From assembly GCA_943787675.1 (NCBI GenBank), contig CALSNK010000009.1, positions 1-64,000 of the forward strand: 64,000 nucleotides of DNA. The letters run 5' to 3'. The notes under the pieces were generated by a model that did no database searches, was not told where the DNA came from, and worked only from the letters and a program-made list of their open reading frames with translations. The position numbers were made by a program, and so were the translations under genes. Positions 17,485 through 26,414 of the stretch are shown piece by piece (position 1 is the first letter of the stretch; each line of letters opens with the position of its first letter). This stretch comes from an uncultured Pseudomonadales bacterium. GTDB taxonomy: Bacteria; Pseudomonadota; Gammaproteobacteria; Pseudomonadales; Porticoccaceae.

Positions 17485-18953
17485 ATGAAACAGCACATAG
17501 AACGCTTGATTACTTAGTCGGTTTATTTAAAGAGCTGCAATCCCTGCCCGCTGAAACCGAATGGGTTGAGTTCAAGAAGAATAATGCTAAGCCAGAGGAG
17601 ATTGGTGAATATATATCGGCCTTAAGCAATTCTGCGGCGCTTTGTGGTAAGGCCAATGGCTATTTGGTTTGGGGTGTCGACAATGCAGATCATCAGTTGG
17701 TTGGTACCTCATTTAGCCCGTCTCTCGAAAAGAAAGGTAATGAAGAACTTGAGAGTTGGCTGCTTAGACTGCTAGAGCCAAAGATACATTTCCATTTTTA
17801 CGCTTTTGAATATGAGGCTAAATCAGTTGTTATCCTAGAAATAGCCCGGGCACATCGTCACCCCGTTCGTTTTCAAGGGGCGGAGTTTATTCGGGTTGGT
17901 TCTTATAAAAAGAAATTGAAAGGCTATGCAGAGAAGGAGCGTACGCTTTGGCGTGTCTTTGACGAAACGCCTTTTGAAGAAATGGTAGCTATGGAACGGG
18001 TGCAAGATAGCGAGGTTTTAAAACTTCTCGACTATCCCGCTTTTTTTGACCTGATGGGCATGTCTCTACCTGAAAACCGACAGGGTATTATCGATCGACT
18101 TCTGCAAGATGGCCTAATAACGAGTTGTGACGCAGGCGGGTGGAATATCACCAATCTGGGAGCAATATTATTTGCCAAAAAGCTGAATGACTTTAAAAAC
18201 CTCCGACGTAAGCCAATGCGTGTCATTATTTATAAAGACAACACAAAAGTTGAAACGCTTAGAGAGCAGGAGGGCACCAAAGGCTATGCCTGTGGTTTTG
18301 AGGGGCTGATTGAATTTGTAAATAATCTTTTGCCTCGCAATGAAGTGATCAATGAGGCACTACGAAAAGAGGTGCCCATGTATCCAGAGCTTGCTGTACG
18401 TGAGCTGGTCGCGAATGCACTTATTCATCAGGACTTTTTTGCGACTGGTACTGGACCCATGGTTGAAATATTTTCTGATCGAATGGAAATAACAAACCCT
18501 GGGTCACCCTTGGTTGATACGGATCGATTTTTAGATAGTCCGCCATGCTCTAGAAACGAGATGGTTGCTTCAATGATGAGACGAATGGGTGTTTGTGAAG
18601 AGAGAGGCAGTGGTATTGATAAGGTTGTTTTTCAGACAGAGTTTTATCAGTTGCCACCGCCAAGATTTGAGGCCACGGAGAGTCATACTCGAGCTGTTCT
18701 ATTTGCACATCGAGAGCTTAATGACATGAAAAAAGAAGATAAGGTCTGGGCCTGTTATTTACATTGTTGTTTACGCTATGTAAACCGTGAAGTTATGAAT
18801 AATACATCCCTGAGGGAGCGACTGGGTGTGGATGAGAAAAATAGTGCCGTAGTTTCTCGGATTCTCAAGCAAACGGTAGAAGATGGCTTAATTCGGCTCT
18901 ATGACCCAGCAGCCAACAGGAAAGCCTATCGATATGTGCCTTGGTGGGGTTGA
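17481..18953 (+). CDS. AlbA_2 (Schlafen-like) / RecG-type C-terminal ATPase-domain protein within the RM locus
   Basis: Putative DNA-binding regulator or accessory defence protein of 490 aa. The N-terminal AlbA_2 domain shows ETEWVEFKKN (about 21-30) followed by YISALSNSAAL and GYLVWGVDN. A winged-helix-like middle is followed by the RecG-like GHKL ATPase segment ELAVRELVANALIHQDF, the MEITNPGSP motif and EERGSGIDKV. The tail (ERLGVDEKNSAVVSRILKQ) looks like another winged helix. It starts inside the hsdS stop (ATGA, 4-bp overlap), so it is translationally coupled to hsdS. Such proteins often accompany type I RM genes; their exact role is unsettled. It seems intact. Confidence 0.85.
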   Translation: MNETAHRTLDYLVGLFKELQSLPAETEWVEFKKNNAKPEEIGEYISALSNSAALCGKANGYLVWGVDNADHQLVGTSFSPSLEKKGNEELESWLLRLLEPKIHFHFYAFEYEAKSVVILEIARAHRHPVRFQGAEFIRVGSYKKKLKGYAEKERTLWRVFDETPFEEMVAMERVQDSEVLKLLDYPAFFDLMGMSLPENRQGIIDRLLQDGLITSCDAGGWNITNLGAILFAKKLNDFKNLRRKPMRVIIYKDNTKVETLREQEGTKGYACGFEGLIEFVNNLLPRNEVINEALRKEVPMYPELAVRELVANALIHQDFFATGTGPMVEIFSDRMEITNPGSPLVDTDRFLDSPPCSRNEMVASMMRRMGVCEERGSGIDKVVFQTEFYQLPPPRFEATESHTRAVLFAHRELNDMKKEDKVWACYLHCCLRYVNREVMNNTSLRERLGVDEKNSAVVSRILKQTVEDGLIRLYDPAANRKAYRYVPWWG

Positions 18954-19045
18954 GGATTGTCATTTGCATGTCAATTGCTAATAGCTGGGCTCGCAGGCAA
19001 ATTTGATTTTAATTTGTATAAAAAACAATGAGATACCTCTCTAAT

Positions 19046-19066
19046 GTCATTTGATGGTCATTTGAT
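19046..19066 (+). promoter_or_regulatory. Paired direct repeat in the leader of hsdM
   Basis: GTCATTTGAT occurs twice (19046-19055 and 19057-19066) with an 11-bp period, one helical turn, 61 bp before the hsdM ATG in a 173-bp non-coding gap. Such phasing suits an activator or repressor binding site. A small hairpin CCCTTT/AAAGGG lies between it and the gene. Confidence 0.35.
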
Positions 19067-19126
19067 AACTAAGGAGGCTGTCAACAATAAATCCCTTTTA
19101 AGCAAAGGGTTACACAGGTTTCAAGC

Positions 19127-20605
19127 ATGAGCGCATCAGAAATAGTCAACAAAGTTTGGAACTACGCCCAGGTATTACGCGATGACGGGGTAGGCTACGG
19201 CGACTATGTCGAGCAGATCACCTTTTTAATCTTTTTAAAAATGGCCGACGAACGCGAAACCTCCGGCCAACAAGTAGCCGTGCCCGATGAGTACAGCTGG
19301 TCAAAGCTTGTCAAGCTCGACGGTGATGCGCTGGAAATTCAATACCGCCATACCCTCGAAGAGTTGGGCAAAGAAGCTGGCATGTTAGGCACCATCTTCC
19401 GTAAGGCGCAAAACAAAATACAAGATCCAGCCAAACGCGAACGCTTGATTAAACTCATCGAAAAAGAAGCCTGGTCAACGCTGCCGGTGGATGTCAAAGG
19501 TGAAATTTACGAAGGCTTGTTAGAGCGCAACGCCCAGGATGTAAAAGGCGGTGCCGGGCAATACTTTACCCCGCGCGCCTTAATTCAGGCGATGGTCGAC
19601 GTAATGCAGCCCAATGTAATGGATACCGTCGCCGACCCGGCAACCGGCACCGGCGGTTTTTTGTTGGCCGCTTATGATTATATGGCCCCTCAAGCCACCT
19701 CAAAAAAAGCGCAAAAGCATTTACGTGAAAACGCCTTGCGCGGTAACGACATCGTCGATAGCGTCACCCGTTTATGCGCCATGAACCTCTACCTACACGG
19801 TATCGGCAGCGCCGACGGTGAATGCCCTGTGATCAGCCAAGATGCCTTAGCCAAAGAAGTGAACGAAAAAGATCTGGTGGATATCGTCTTAGCCAATCCA
19901 CCCTTCGGTAAAAAAAGCTCCATCACCATCATCAGCGAAAAAACCGGTAAAGCCGAATCCGAAAAACTCACCTATGAGCGTGAAGACTTCTGGGCCACCA
20001 CTTCCAACAAACAACTTAACTTCGTCCAGCACATCGCCAACATGCTAAAAATCGACGGCAAAGCCGCCGTCGTAGTCCCCGATAACGTCCTCTTCGAAGG
20101 CGGCGCCGGCGAAACCATCCGCAAAAACCTACTAGAGCGCACCAACCTCCACACCATCTTGCGCTTACCCACCGGCATCTTCTACGCCCAAGGCGTAAAG
20201 GCGAACGTCATCTTCTTTGACAACAAACCTGCCGCCAAAACCCCCTGGACCAAAAAGCTCTGGATCTACGACTTCCGCACCAACGTCCACATGACCCTAA
20301 AAACTAATCGTCTCAAAAAAGGCGATTTCGAAGAATTTGTCAGACTCTACAAACCCGATGGCATCAAAAAGCGTAAAGCCACCTGGGATGGTAAAAATAG
20401 CGAAGGCCGCTGGCGCAGTTACAGCTATAAAGAAATTGCAGCCCGCGATAAAACCAATCTGGATATCTTTTGGTTAAAGGACGATTCGTTGGAAGATACC
20501 GAGAATCTACCTGCGCCTGAAATATTGGCTGCTGAGATCGTCGAGCAGTTGGAGGCAGCGTTGACTGAATTTCGGTCGGTAGAGGAAGTCCTCTCTGGCG
20601 AATAG
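19127..20605 (+). CDS. hsdM: Type I restriction-modification DNA N6-adenine methyltransferase HsdM
   Basis: Modification subunit that transfers a methyl group from SAM to adenine N6 in the HsdS target. 492 aa. Seen: N-terminal helical HsdM_N domain (1-130), GAGQYFTPR (142-150), SAM-binding DPATGTGGFLL (170-180) and catalytic NPPF (257-260). The C-terminal region with IYDFRTNVHMTLKTNRL is standard. It is preceded by its own 173-bp leader, so the methylase can be expressed apart from hsdR-hsdS, a sensible arrangement for establishing protection first. Order hsdR-hsdS-AlbA_2-hsdM differs from the usual M-S-R. Codon use matches hsdR, not the flanks. Confidence 0.95.
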   Translation: MSASEIVNKVWNYAQVLRDDGVGYGDYVEQITFLIFLKMADERETSGQQVAVPDEYSWSKLVKLDGDALEIQYRHTLEELGKEAGMLGTIFRKAQNKIQDPAKRERLIKLIEKEAWSTLPVDVKGEIYEGLLERNAQDVKGGAGQYFTPRALIQAMVDVMQPNVMDTVADPATGTGGFLLAAYDYMAPQATSKKAQKHLRENALRGNDIVDSVTRLCAMNLYLHGIGSADGECPVISQDALAKEVNEKDLVDIVLANPPFGKKSSITIISEKTGKAESEKLTYEREDFWATTSNKQLNFVQHIANMLKIDGKAAVVVPDNVLFEGGAGETIRKNLLERTNLHTILRLPTGIFYAQGVKANVIFFDNKPAAKTPWTKKLWIYDFRTNVHMTLKTNRLKKGDFEEFVRLYKPDGIKKRKATWDGKNSEGRWRSYSYKEIAARDKTNLDIFWLKDDSLEDTENLPAPEILAAEIVEQLEAALTEFRSVEEVLSGE

Positions 20606-20967
20606 TGCTTAATTGATTGGGGTTAATCGGTTGTTCTAAGGGGGCCAATGTAAGTACTGGAGGTTTTTAACAGGGATATTTCAGTCACTCCAACTACTAT
20701 CAAATTGTTTCTCGTGAAAGGCCAGCCGGATGGGCTGAGGACAGCTGTACGTGCCGTCCGCGGCTCCAAAGGAGGCGCATTGTGGGCTATCAGCGGCAGG
20801 TTTTCGTCAGCTCGGGAGTAGGGACTAGTGTGGTACCTTTTCGGCTGTTTGCACAATCACAATGGGATTTGATTATTCTGAATTAGCCTACTCGATGAAT
20901 TTGTAATCCCCTCAATAAATCAAAGGCGGAAAAGTAAAAAATTCCACTAAGATAGCGAGGCGACCTA
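20606..20967. other. Intergenic region at the right edge of the RM island
   Basis: No supported gene. A 77-codon minus-strand frame (20623-20856) starts at TTG without a ribosome binding site and resembles nothing I know. A short hairpin CAGCC/GGCTG lies near 20728. The base composition changes from the hsdM style to AT-rich before the next gene, marking a plausible island edge. Confidence 0.4.
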
Positions 20968-22020
20968 TTATTTTTCCCCGTCTATTTTAAGCCCCATTTT
21001 TCCCGCACGTCGCTTCCACTGTCGGCGCGCTTCTTTTTGCATATCGACCGCATCGTCTTTTTCATCAACGATCTCCAGGCCCAATAGGGTTTCGAGAACA
21101 TCTTCCAGGGTAATAATACCTTCAACACCGCCGTATTCGTCCACGACCAGCATCATGTGCACACGCAACTTTAACAATTCATTGAACACCTGTGACAGTG
21201 ACATAGAGCCAGGCACAGCAGTAATGTCGTGTCGATAGTTACTTAAAATACTATCGCCGTTACCTCGAGCCTTGGCCAGCAGCAAGTCGCTTCTGAAAAC
21301 AAAGCCGGAAATATCCTCCTGTTCATCGCTGTAAATAGGGATTCGAGAAAAAGACACATGGTCGTATTTATGGAAGAACTCTTCAACGGTAATCATCTTC
21401 GACAACGAAAAAATTACCGTGCGCGGTGTCATCGCATCGGTGACACGGGTTTCTCGCAGTAGTAACAGGTTCTTTAATATCTGTGATTCCTGCTCGGCAA
21501 TTTGCCCTTCTTTTGAACTTAGGTCGGCCATTACCGAAAACTCCTCGCGACTAAAACCGCTGAGGGTCGGCCCATGTAAACCGCCCGTTAACCAGTCCGA
21601 TAATTTAACAAAGGGGTAGAGTAAGATAATCAGATATTTAAGCACGTAGGCTGTAACAGGCGCCAACTGTCGCCAGTAATGAGCCCCTAGCGTTTTGGGA
21701 ATAATCTCAGAGAATATCAGGATCAACAGCGTCAACACTGCGGAAGCGATGCCAACATAGGCGCTGCCAAACACCGTGACTGCCTGGGCCCCGGCTCCGG
21801 CGGCGCCAATAGTATGGGCAATGGTATTTAAGGTCAGAATAGCCGCCAACGGTTTGTTGACATCATCCTTTAATCTTCGCAGCAAACGGCCCGCAGGTTT
21901 TTGTTCTTTTTCCATTAGGGCAATATGGGTATTGGTGACACTTAACAATACCGCCTCGGCAATAGAGCACAAAAACGAGAAACCAAGAGCAACCAATACA
22001 TACGTAATCAGTAAAAACAT
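20968..22020 (-). CDS. CNNM/CorC (HlyC) family membrane protein with DUF21 and CBS domains
   Basis: Integral inner-membrane protein linked in related families to Mg2+/Co2+ homeostasis. The start is set at the ATG at 22020 (MFLLITYVLVALGF); the frame extends 31 codons further but without membrane-protein character. Residues 1-150 hold the DUF21 domain with about four membrane segments (SIAEAVLLSVTNTHIALME is typical). Residues about 200-330 hold a CBS pair (VTDAMTPRTVIF, RIPIYSDEQEDISGFVFRSDLL, LVVDEYGGVEGIITLEDVLE). The C-terminal transporter-associated domain is short or absent; the protein ends in a basic tail. Monocistronic. Confidence 0.88.
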   Translation of the reverse strand: MFLLITYVLVALGFSFLCSIAEAVLLSVTNTHIALMEKEQKPAGRLLRRLKDDVNKPLAAILTLNTIAHTIGAAGAGAQAVTVFGSAYVGIASAVLTLLILIFSEIIPKTLGAHYWRQLAPVTAYVLKYLIILLYPFVKLSDWLTGGLHGPTLSGFSREEFSVMADLSSKEGQIAEQESQILKNLLLLRETRVTDAMTPRTVIFSLSKMITVEEFFHKYDHVSFSRIPIYSDEQEDISGFVFRSDLLLAKARGNGDSILSNYRHDITAVPGSMSLSQVFNELLKLRVHMMLVVDEYGGVEGIITLEDVLETLLGLEIVDEKDDAVDMQKEARRQWKRRAGKMGLKIDGEK

Positions 22021-22345
22021 AAGGCGCCTGGGGAATGTAGCGTTTAGAAAAATGTGTGTTTCGTAAGTAGAGTATAAGAAAAAAAAGGCTTTATTGGGTA
22101 TTTTCTCCTGCATCGATGCACATTAGGCGACTGTCCAGATTCAATGGGGGTATTGAGTATTGAGTGTCGTGAGCGAGGTTCGGTCGGTAGCGGATATTGA
22201 CAGGTATTCATGAGCCTCTCGAAGCATCCGTCATGCCGCCAGTGGGAGGGCCAAATCAGGGTTTTTTTGAGTTTGATCAGCGCGCTATTCACTAATCTAA
22301 TATACTCTGTATTTATAATGCTTTAGCAACGGGTGAAACCTAATA
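22021..22345. other. Intergenic region between the divergent CNNM and aldo/keto reductase genes
   Basis: No supported gene. It must carry both promoters. TTGATC at about 22274 and TAATAT near 22299 (spacing about 19) is a weak candidate for the reductase promoter. Confidence 0.4.
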
Positions 22346-23305
22346 ATGTCTACAAAAAATACTACAGATATCGGCCTAGGTCTTTGGAAAATACCCAATG
22401 ATCAGTGCGCTGAAACCGTCTATAACGCTATCCAGGTAGGTTATCGTCACTTAGACAGTGCCTGTGACTATGGCAACGAAGTCGAAGTTGGTGAGGGTAT
22501 TTCCAGAGCGCTTGCGGATGGTTTGTGTACAAGAGAAGAACTAACAGTGACCTCCAAGCTGTGGAATACTTACCACAGCCCTGAGCATGTAAAGCCGGCA
22601 CTGGAGAAAATCCTTAGAGACCTCGGTTTGGATTATCTAGACTCATTTCTGATACATTTCCCTATTGCTTTGGCCTTTGTTCCCTTTGAAGAGCGTTATC
22701 CGCCTGAGTGGATCTATGATCCTAAGGTGGAAAATCCGGGGATGAAGTCGGCACCCGTTCCTCTGTCTGATACCTGGCATGCAATGGAAGCGTTAGTGCA
22801 TCAGGGGCTGGTTAAACGACTTGGCGTCTGCAACTACAGTACAGGGCTGCTTAATGACCTAATGTCTTATGCCTCCATAAAGCCAGCAGAGCTTCAGATA
22901 GAGTCTCATCCCTATCTGACTCAGGAGCGCCTGATTCGCCTGGCTAAAAGCTATGGTATGGCGGTGACTGCATTCTCACCCTTCGGCGCCCTTTCCTATG
23001 TCGAGCTAGATATGGCCGGCGAAGATGAATCCGTGTTAACCCAGCCTGTCATTACCCAGTGCGCTCAGAAATATGGCAAGACCGCCGCTCAGGTCGTTCT
23101 GCGATGGGGTGCTCAACGAGGCTGCTCGGTAATTACCAAAACGACGAAGAAGGCGCGGTTGGAGGAGAATCTAAGTATCTTCGATTTTGCGCTGACAGAG
23201 GAAGAAATGTCGGCCATCGCTGCCCTGAATAAAAATCGTCGGTTCAATGATCCCGGTCATTTCTGTGAAGCTGCGTTCAATACCTTTTATCCAATTTACG
23301 ATTAG
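22346..23305 (+). CDS. Aldo/keto reductase, xylose-reductase-like
   Basis: NAD(P)H-dependent carbonyl reductase of the TIM-barrel AKR superfamily, 319 aa. The catalytic tetrad is visible: Asp37 and Tyr42 (HLDSACDYGNE), Lys71 (TSKLWN) and His104 (LIHFPIA). The insertion PFEERYPPEW, the segment PAELQIESHPYLTQERLI and the C-terminal RFNDPG are those of the D-xylose/aldose reductase (AKR2-like) branch, which is better known from fungi than from bacteria. Cofactor-loop ITKTTKKARLEEN. The dioxygenase gene follows after 11 bp, so the two are probably one operon acting on the same metabolite. Confidence 0.88.
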   Translation: MSTKNTTDIGLGLWKIPNDQCAETVYNAIQVGYRHLDSACDYGNEVEVGEGISRALADGLCTREELTVTSKLWNTYHSPEHVKPALEKILRDLGLDYLDSFLIHFPIALAFVPFEERYPPEWIYDPKVENPGMKSAPVPLSDTWHAMEALVHQGLVKRLGVCNYSTGLLNDLMSYASIKPAELQIESHPYLTQERLIRLAKSYGMAVTAFSPFGALSYVELDMAGEDESVLTQPVITQCAQKYGKTAAQVVLRWGAQRGCSVITKTTKKARLEENLSIFDFALTEEEMSAIAALNKNRRFNDPGHFCEAAFNTFYPIYD

Positions 23306-23316
23306 GAGAACATTGA

Positions 23317-24291
23317 GTGACCTACAGCAGCACTATGCTCGAAGACCTCGAATTCAATCAGGATAATTTTCCGTCTATTATTGTTAACGATGGATCGATA
23401 AAGACTCTAGATCAGGCTCGGGACTGGATCGGTGAGAATCTAGCACCCTTGAAGAAAGAGCTAAGCTGCACGGGTGCGCTCCTGTTCAGAGGGTTTCCGG
23501 TAACCGATGCGGCTAGTTACGATAGTTTCTTTTCGGCTTTTGAGTATAAAAACTTTACCTATGAGGAGTCCCTGTCAAACGCGATTCGGATTAACTACAC
23601 CGATCAGGTATTTAGTGCCAATGAAGCGCCTAAGCATGTTGAGATATATCTGCATAACGAGATGGCTCAGACACCTATTTTCCCCAGTATTATCTCTTTG
23701 TTTTGTGAGAAATCTGCCGATATTGGCGGTGCAACTATCTTATGCCGATCAGACATTGTGTATCAAAAAATCGCCGCGGCCGAGCCTGAGTTAACCGCCA
23801 AACTAGCCGAGGTCGGTATTCAGTATACCACCAGAATTTCTAATGGCGACAATGCAGATTCAGCCCAGGGCCGAGGATGGCAGGGTACTCTGAGTGTGGA
23901 AACTAAAGCCCAGGCGGAGGAAAAGTTAGACAGTCTTGGTTATCGCTGGGAATGGCAGTCAGACGACTCATTGCTTGCCCAGACCAAGGTCCTTCCAGGG
24001 ATTAAATCACTAGAGAATGATCGTAAGGTTTTTTTCAATCAAATTATTGCCGCTTATCAGGGCTGGCAAGGGGTTAAAGAAAATCCTTCCAGGGGTCTTT
24101 GCTTTGGTGATGGTTCAGACATTCCCAAACATTTTTTGGATAGCATTTGCGATATTGCAGCCGAGACTGCCTATGATCTGATGTGGCAGGATGGTGATGT
24201 TGCAGTAGTCGATAATCATATTGCTATGCATGGACGCCGCCCTTATGGCGGTGATTCTGTTCGTCGGGTATTAGTGGTTCTGGGGCTTTAG
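23317..24291 (+). CDS. Fe(II)/2-oxoglutarate-dependent dioxygenase, TauD/TfdA family (SyrP-like)
   Basis: Predicted oxygenase coupling 2-oxoglutarate decarboxylation to hydroxylation of an unknown substrate. GTG start at 23317 with AGGAG upstream; 324 aa. The iron facial triad is readable: His113-x-Glu115 (YLHNEM) and distal His305 (DNHIAMHGRR), with the 2-oxoglutarate-binding Arg in the last residues. The HxE form, instead of HxD, resembles the SyrP and clavaminate-synthase type, which hydroxylates amino-acid-like substrates. Pairs with the aldo/keto reductase 11 bp upstream. No other biosynthetic gene is nearby. Confidence 0.85.
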   Translation: MTYSSTMLEDLEFNQDNFPSIIVNDGSIKTLDQARDWIGENLAPLKKELSCTGALLFRGFPVTDAASYDSFFSAFEYKNFTYEESLSNAIRINYTDQVFSANEAPKHVEIYLHNEMAQTPIFPSIISLFCEKSADIGGATILCRSDIVYQKIAAAEPELTAKLAEVGIQYTTRISNGDNADSAQGRGWQGTLSVETKAQAEEKLDSLGYRWEWQSDDSLLAQTKVLPGIKSLENDRKVFFNQIIAAYQGWQGVKENPSRGLCFGDGSDIPKHFLDSICDIAAETAYDLMWQDGDVAVVDNHIAMHGRRPYGGDSVRRVLVVLGL

Positions 24292-24667
24292 CTACCGAAT
24301 ACTGGTAAGTGCCTGGATGCATTAAAAAATGCTATGTCAGCATTCCAGATGTCGGCCGAGTCTAGGCTCAGTCGCTTTTAGTCGCAGAGCCATCTTCCCT
24401 ATCCTAGGGCAAAAAATAATTCATTAGGTTGCAGCTACTGTGCAAATTACGTTGTTCTGTCTGCGTTATAGAGACGCCAATTATTTTCTGATTCGAGCTC
24501 GCCATTCTATTGCTTCTGGCATTCCTCCGTCAAAAAGGCAATCTAGAACCTGATTTGCAAATAGCACCTTAGGTATTTTCACTGGCATACCAATGTATTT
24601 ATGTCTTGAAAAGGGAAGGAAAACTAGTGATGATCAATGCTTAATTCACGCGCAATGGCACCAGCTG
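24292..24667. other. Intergenic region before the small membrane protein
   Basis: No supported gene or strong hairpin. A weak stem GCATT/AATGC lies at 24319-24332. The reading frame of the following gene extends back to 24593, but those codons look non-coding. Confidence 0.4.
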
Positions 24668-25129
24668 ATGATTAAACAGATACAGTCCTTTTTGATATCC
24701 CTACTGATAGCCACATTTTTGGTGGTCACCCACACCACTGCAACCAATCTGATCTGGCTACAAAGCATCGGTATGCCAGTAGATATGGGTATTGTTGTGT
24801 CAGCGATGGCCACAGATTTAGTGGGTATGAATTCTAGGGGCGCTTTTCCCGCCATTGGGTTGATCTTTGTCGGCCTATTAATCGCCTTTATTACAGCGCG
24901 AATGATAGCCATTTGGAGTTCCATCAAAAAACCCACCCTCTATGCCATGGCCGGAGGTGCCGCACTATTGGCCATCGTCGCCCTAATGCCATTGGCTTTT
25001 TATAACCTAGACTTAATTGCAGGCGCTCGCACACTGGGCGGCAAGGTTTATCTTGTTCTCGCTGGCGCGCTTGCCGGGTATTATTTTGGTAGCCATCCAA
25101 AACAAGGGGATTCTAATGACGTTAATTAA
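24668..25129 (+). CDS. Uncharacterised inner-membrane protein (about 153 aa)
   Basis: I do not recognise a family. The start at ATG 24668 (MIKQIQSFLISLL) is chosen because it begins right at the first membrane segment; the ribosome binding site is poor and an upstream start at 24593 cannot be excluded. Four hydrophobic segments are visible (about 6-25, 55-78, 88-108, 122-138). The end overlaps the start of the PQQ-type dehydrogenase gene by 14 bp, so the two are likely co-translated; some sugar or quinone dehydrogenases have a small membrane partner, but that role is only a guess here. Confidence 0.65.
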   Translation: MIKQIQSFLISLLIATFLVVTHTTATNLIWLQSIGMPVDMGIVVSAMATDLVGMNSRGAFPAIGLIFVGLLIAFITARMIAIWSSIKKPTLYAMAGGAALLAIVALMPLAFYNLDLIAGARTLGGKVYLVLAGALAGYYFGSHPKQGDSNDVN

Positions 25130-26264
25130 TGTACGAATGATCTGTGTAGCTCTGCTGTTTTGTAGCGAGTTTGCCACGAGCAATGATGAAGCTTTTGAAA
25201 TCGAAACCCTGGCCGATGGGCTAGATTATCCCTGGGCTGTTACCTTTATTTCTGACAACGAAATGTTGGTCACTGAACTGTCCGGAAATTTACGCCGAGT
25301 ATCCAATGGCATACTAAACCCGACGCCCATTGCTGGCGTGCCAGAGGTGCTGTTCGCTGGTCAGGGTGGGTTATCAGAAGTCACACTAGACCCGAGTTTT
25401 GCGGATAATGGACTACTTTATCTGTCATTTTCAGCGCCAGCGGTTGATCAGCCAAAACTCAATCAGCTCAATGTGATTCAAGCTCGCCTTGAGGGCAATC
25501 GTCTTGTCGATCACAAAACCATTTTTAAATCTGACCCACCACGCAAAACGGCGGCGCACTATGGTGCTCGATTAGCATTTTTAGATGACGGGACATTACT
25601 GATTACGTCCGGAGATGGGTTTAATTATCGCGAGCAGGCCCAAGCCCTAGATAACCATTTCGGCAAGATATTGCGTCTTAATACAGACGGCAGTATTCCC
25701 CAAGACAACCCCTTTACGAAAAACCCAGATGCACTGCCAGAAATATGGTCTTACGGGCACAGAAATCTTCAAGGGCTAGTGGTTGCGGATGATGGCACGG
25801 TCTATGAACACGAACATGGCCCTCAGGGTGGCGACGAGCTTAATCGAGTATTGCCCGGAAAAAATTACGGCTGGCCAGCGATTACCTATGGTGTCGATTA
25901 TAGTGGCGCCATGATTTCTCCCTTCACTGAGCAGCCAGGGATGGAACAGCCAATAAAGTATTGGGACCCTTCGATCGCGCCCTCGGGGATGATAATGTAT
26001 CGCGGTGACATGTTTCCCCAATGGCAGGGCAACCTATTGATATCCGCCTTGGTGCCTGGGGATGTTCGGCGCCTTGAGATACAAGGCAATAAAATTATTA
26101 TGGAAGAAAACTCTGTTCACTCAGTTTGGCAGACTTCGCAATGTTGTGGCTGCTCCAGATGGCAGTTTAATACTGGTTACAGACGGCGAAGACGGCAAGT
26201 TGATAAGAGTGAGCGCCAAGAAGTCGGCACCGTAAGGGCCAGTCTTAGACATTGCTGCAATTAG
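25116..26264 (+). CDS. PQQ-dependent aldose sugar dehydrogenase-like (YliI/Asd family), C-terminally frameshifted
   Basis: Predicted periplasmic soluble quinoprotein dehydrogenase with a six-bladed beta-propeller. ATG 25116 with AAGGGGA upstream gives a signal peptide (about 1-24). Seen: GLDYPWAVTFISDNEMLVTE, GQGGLSEVTLDPSF, GARLAFLDDGTLLITSGDG, YGHRNLQGLV and HEHGPQGGDELN, all YliI/GdhB landmarks including the catalytic-His region. Near 26107-26115 the frame slips: in the +1 alternative frame the sequence reads LFTQFGRLRNVVAAPDGSLI and continues to a stop at 26233-26235, the expected last blade. As read, the final 50 residues are aberrant and Cys/Arg-rich, so the gene is damaged or contains a sequencing error. 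Confidence 0.85.
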   Translation: MTLINVRMICVALLFCSEFATSNDEAFEIETLADGLDYPWAVTFISDNEMLVTELSGNLRRVSNGILNPTPIAGVPEVLFAGQGGLSEVTLDPSFADNGLLYLSFSAPAVDQPKLNQLNVIQARLEGNRLVDHKTIFKSDPPRKTAAHYGARLAFLDDGTLLITSGDGFNYREQAQALDNHFGKILRLNTDGSIPQDNPFTKNPDALPEIWSYGHRNLQGLVVADDGTVYEHEHGPQGGDELNRVLPGKNYGWPAITYGVDYSGAMISPFTEQPGMEQPIKYWDPSIAPSGMIMYRGDMFPQWQGNLLISALVPGDVRRLEIQGNKIIMEENSVHSVWQTSQCCGCSRWQFNTGYRRRRRQVDKSERQEVGTVRASLRHCCN

Positions 26265-26325
26265 AAAAAAGTAATTGCACTGCTATACAAGAATACAAGT
26301 GAGAATAGTTACTTTGCTTATTAAG

Positions 26326-26356
26326 AAAACCCAATTCGAAAGAGTTGGGTTTTTTA
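26326..26356 (+). terminator. Rho-independent terminator after the PQQ-type dehydrogenase gene
   Basis: Stem AAAACCCAA (26326-26334) / TTGGGTTTT (26345-26353) with a 10-nt loop and a T-run. It works on the plus strand and, because of the A-tract, possibly weakly on the minus strand. Confidence 0.8.
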
Positions 26357-26414
26357 TTGGTTGTTGGATTGATTTGACATAACCTATAGCAAAACTTGCC
26401 AGGCTGATGCTAAT

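Noticed and set aside
20623-20856. 77-codon minus-strand frame after hsdM
   Set aside because: TTG start, no ribosome binding site, no recognisable domain; treated as non-coding.
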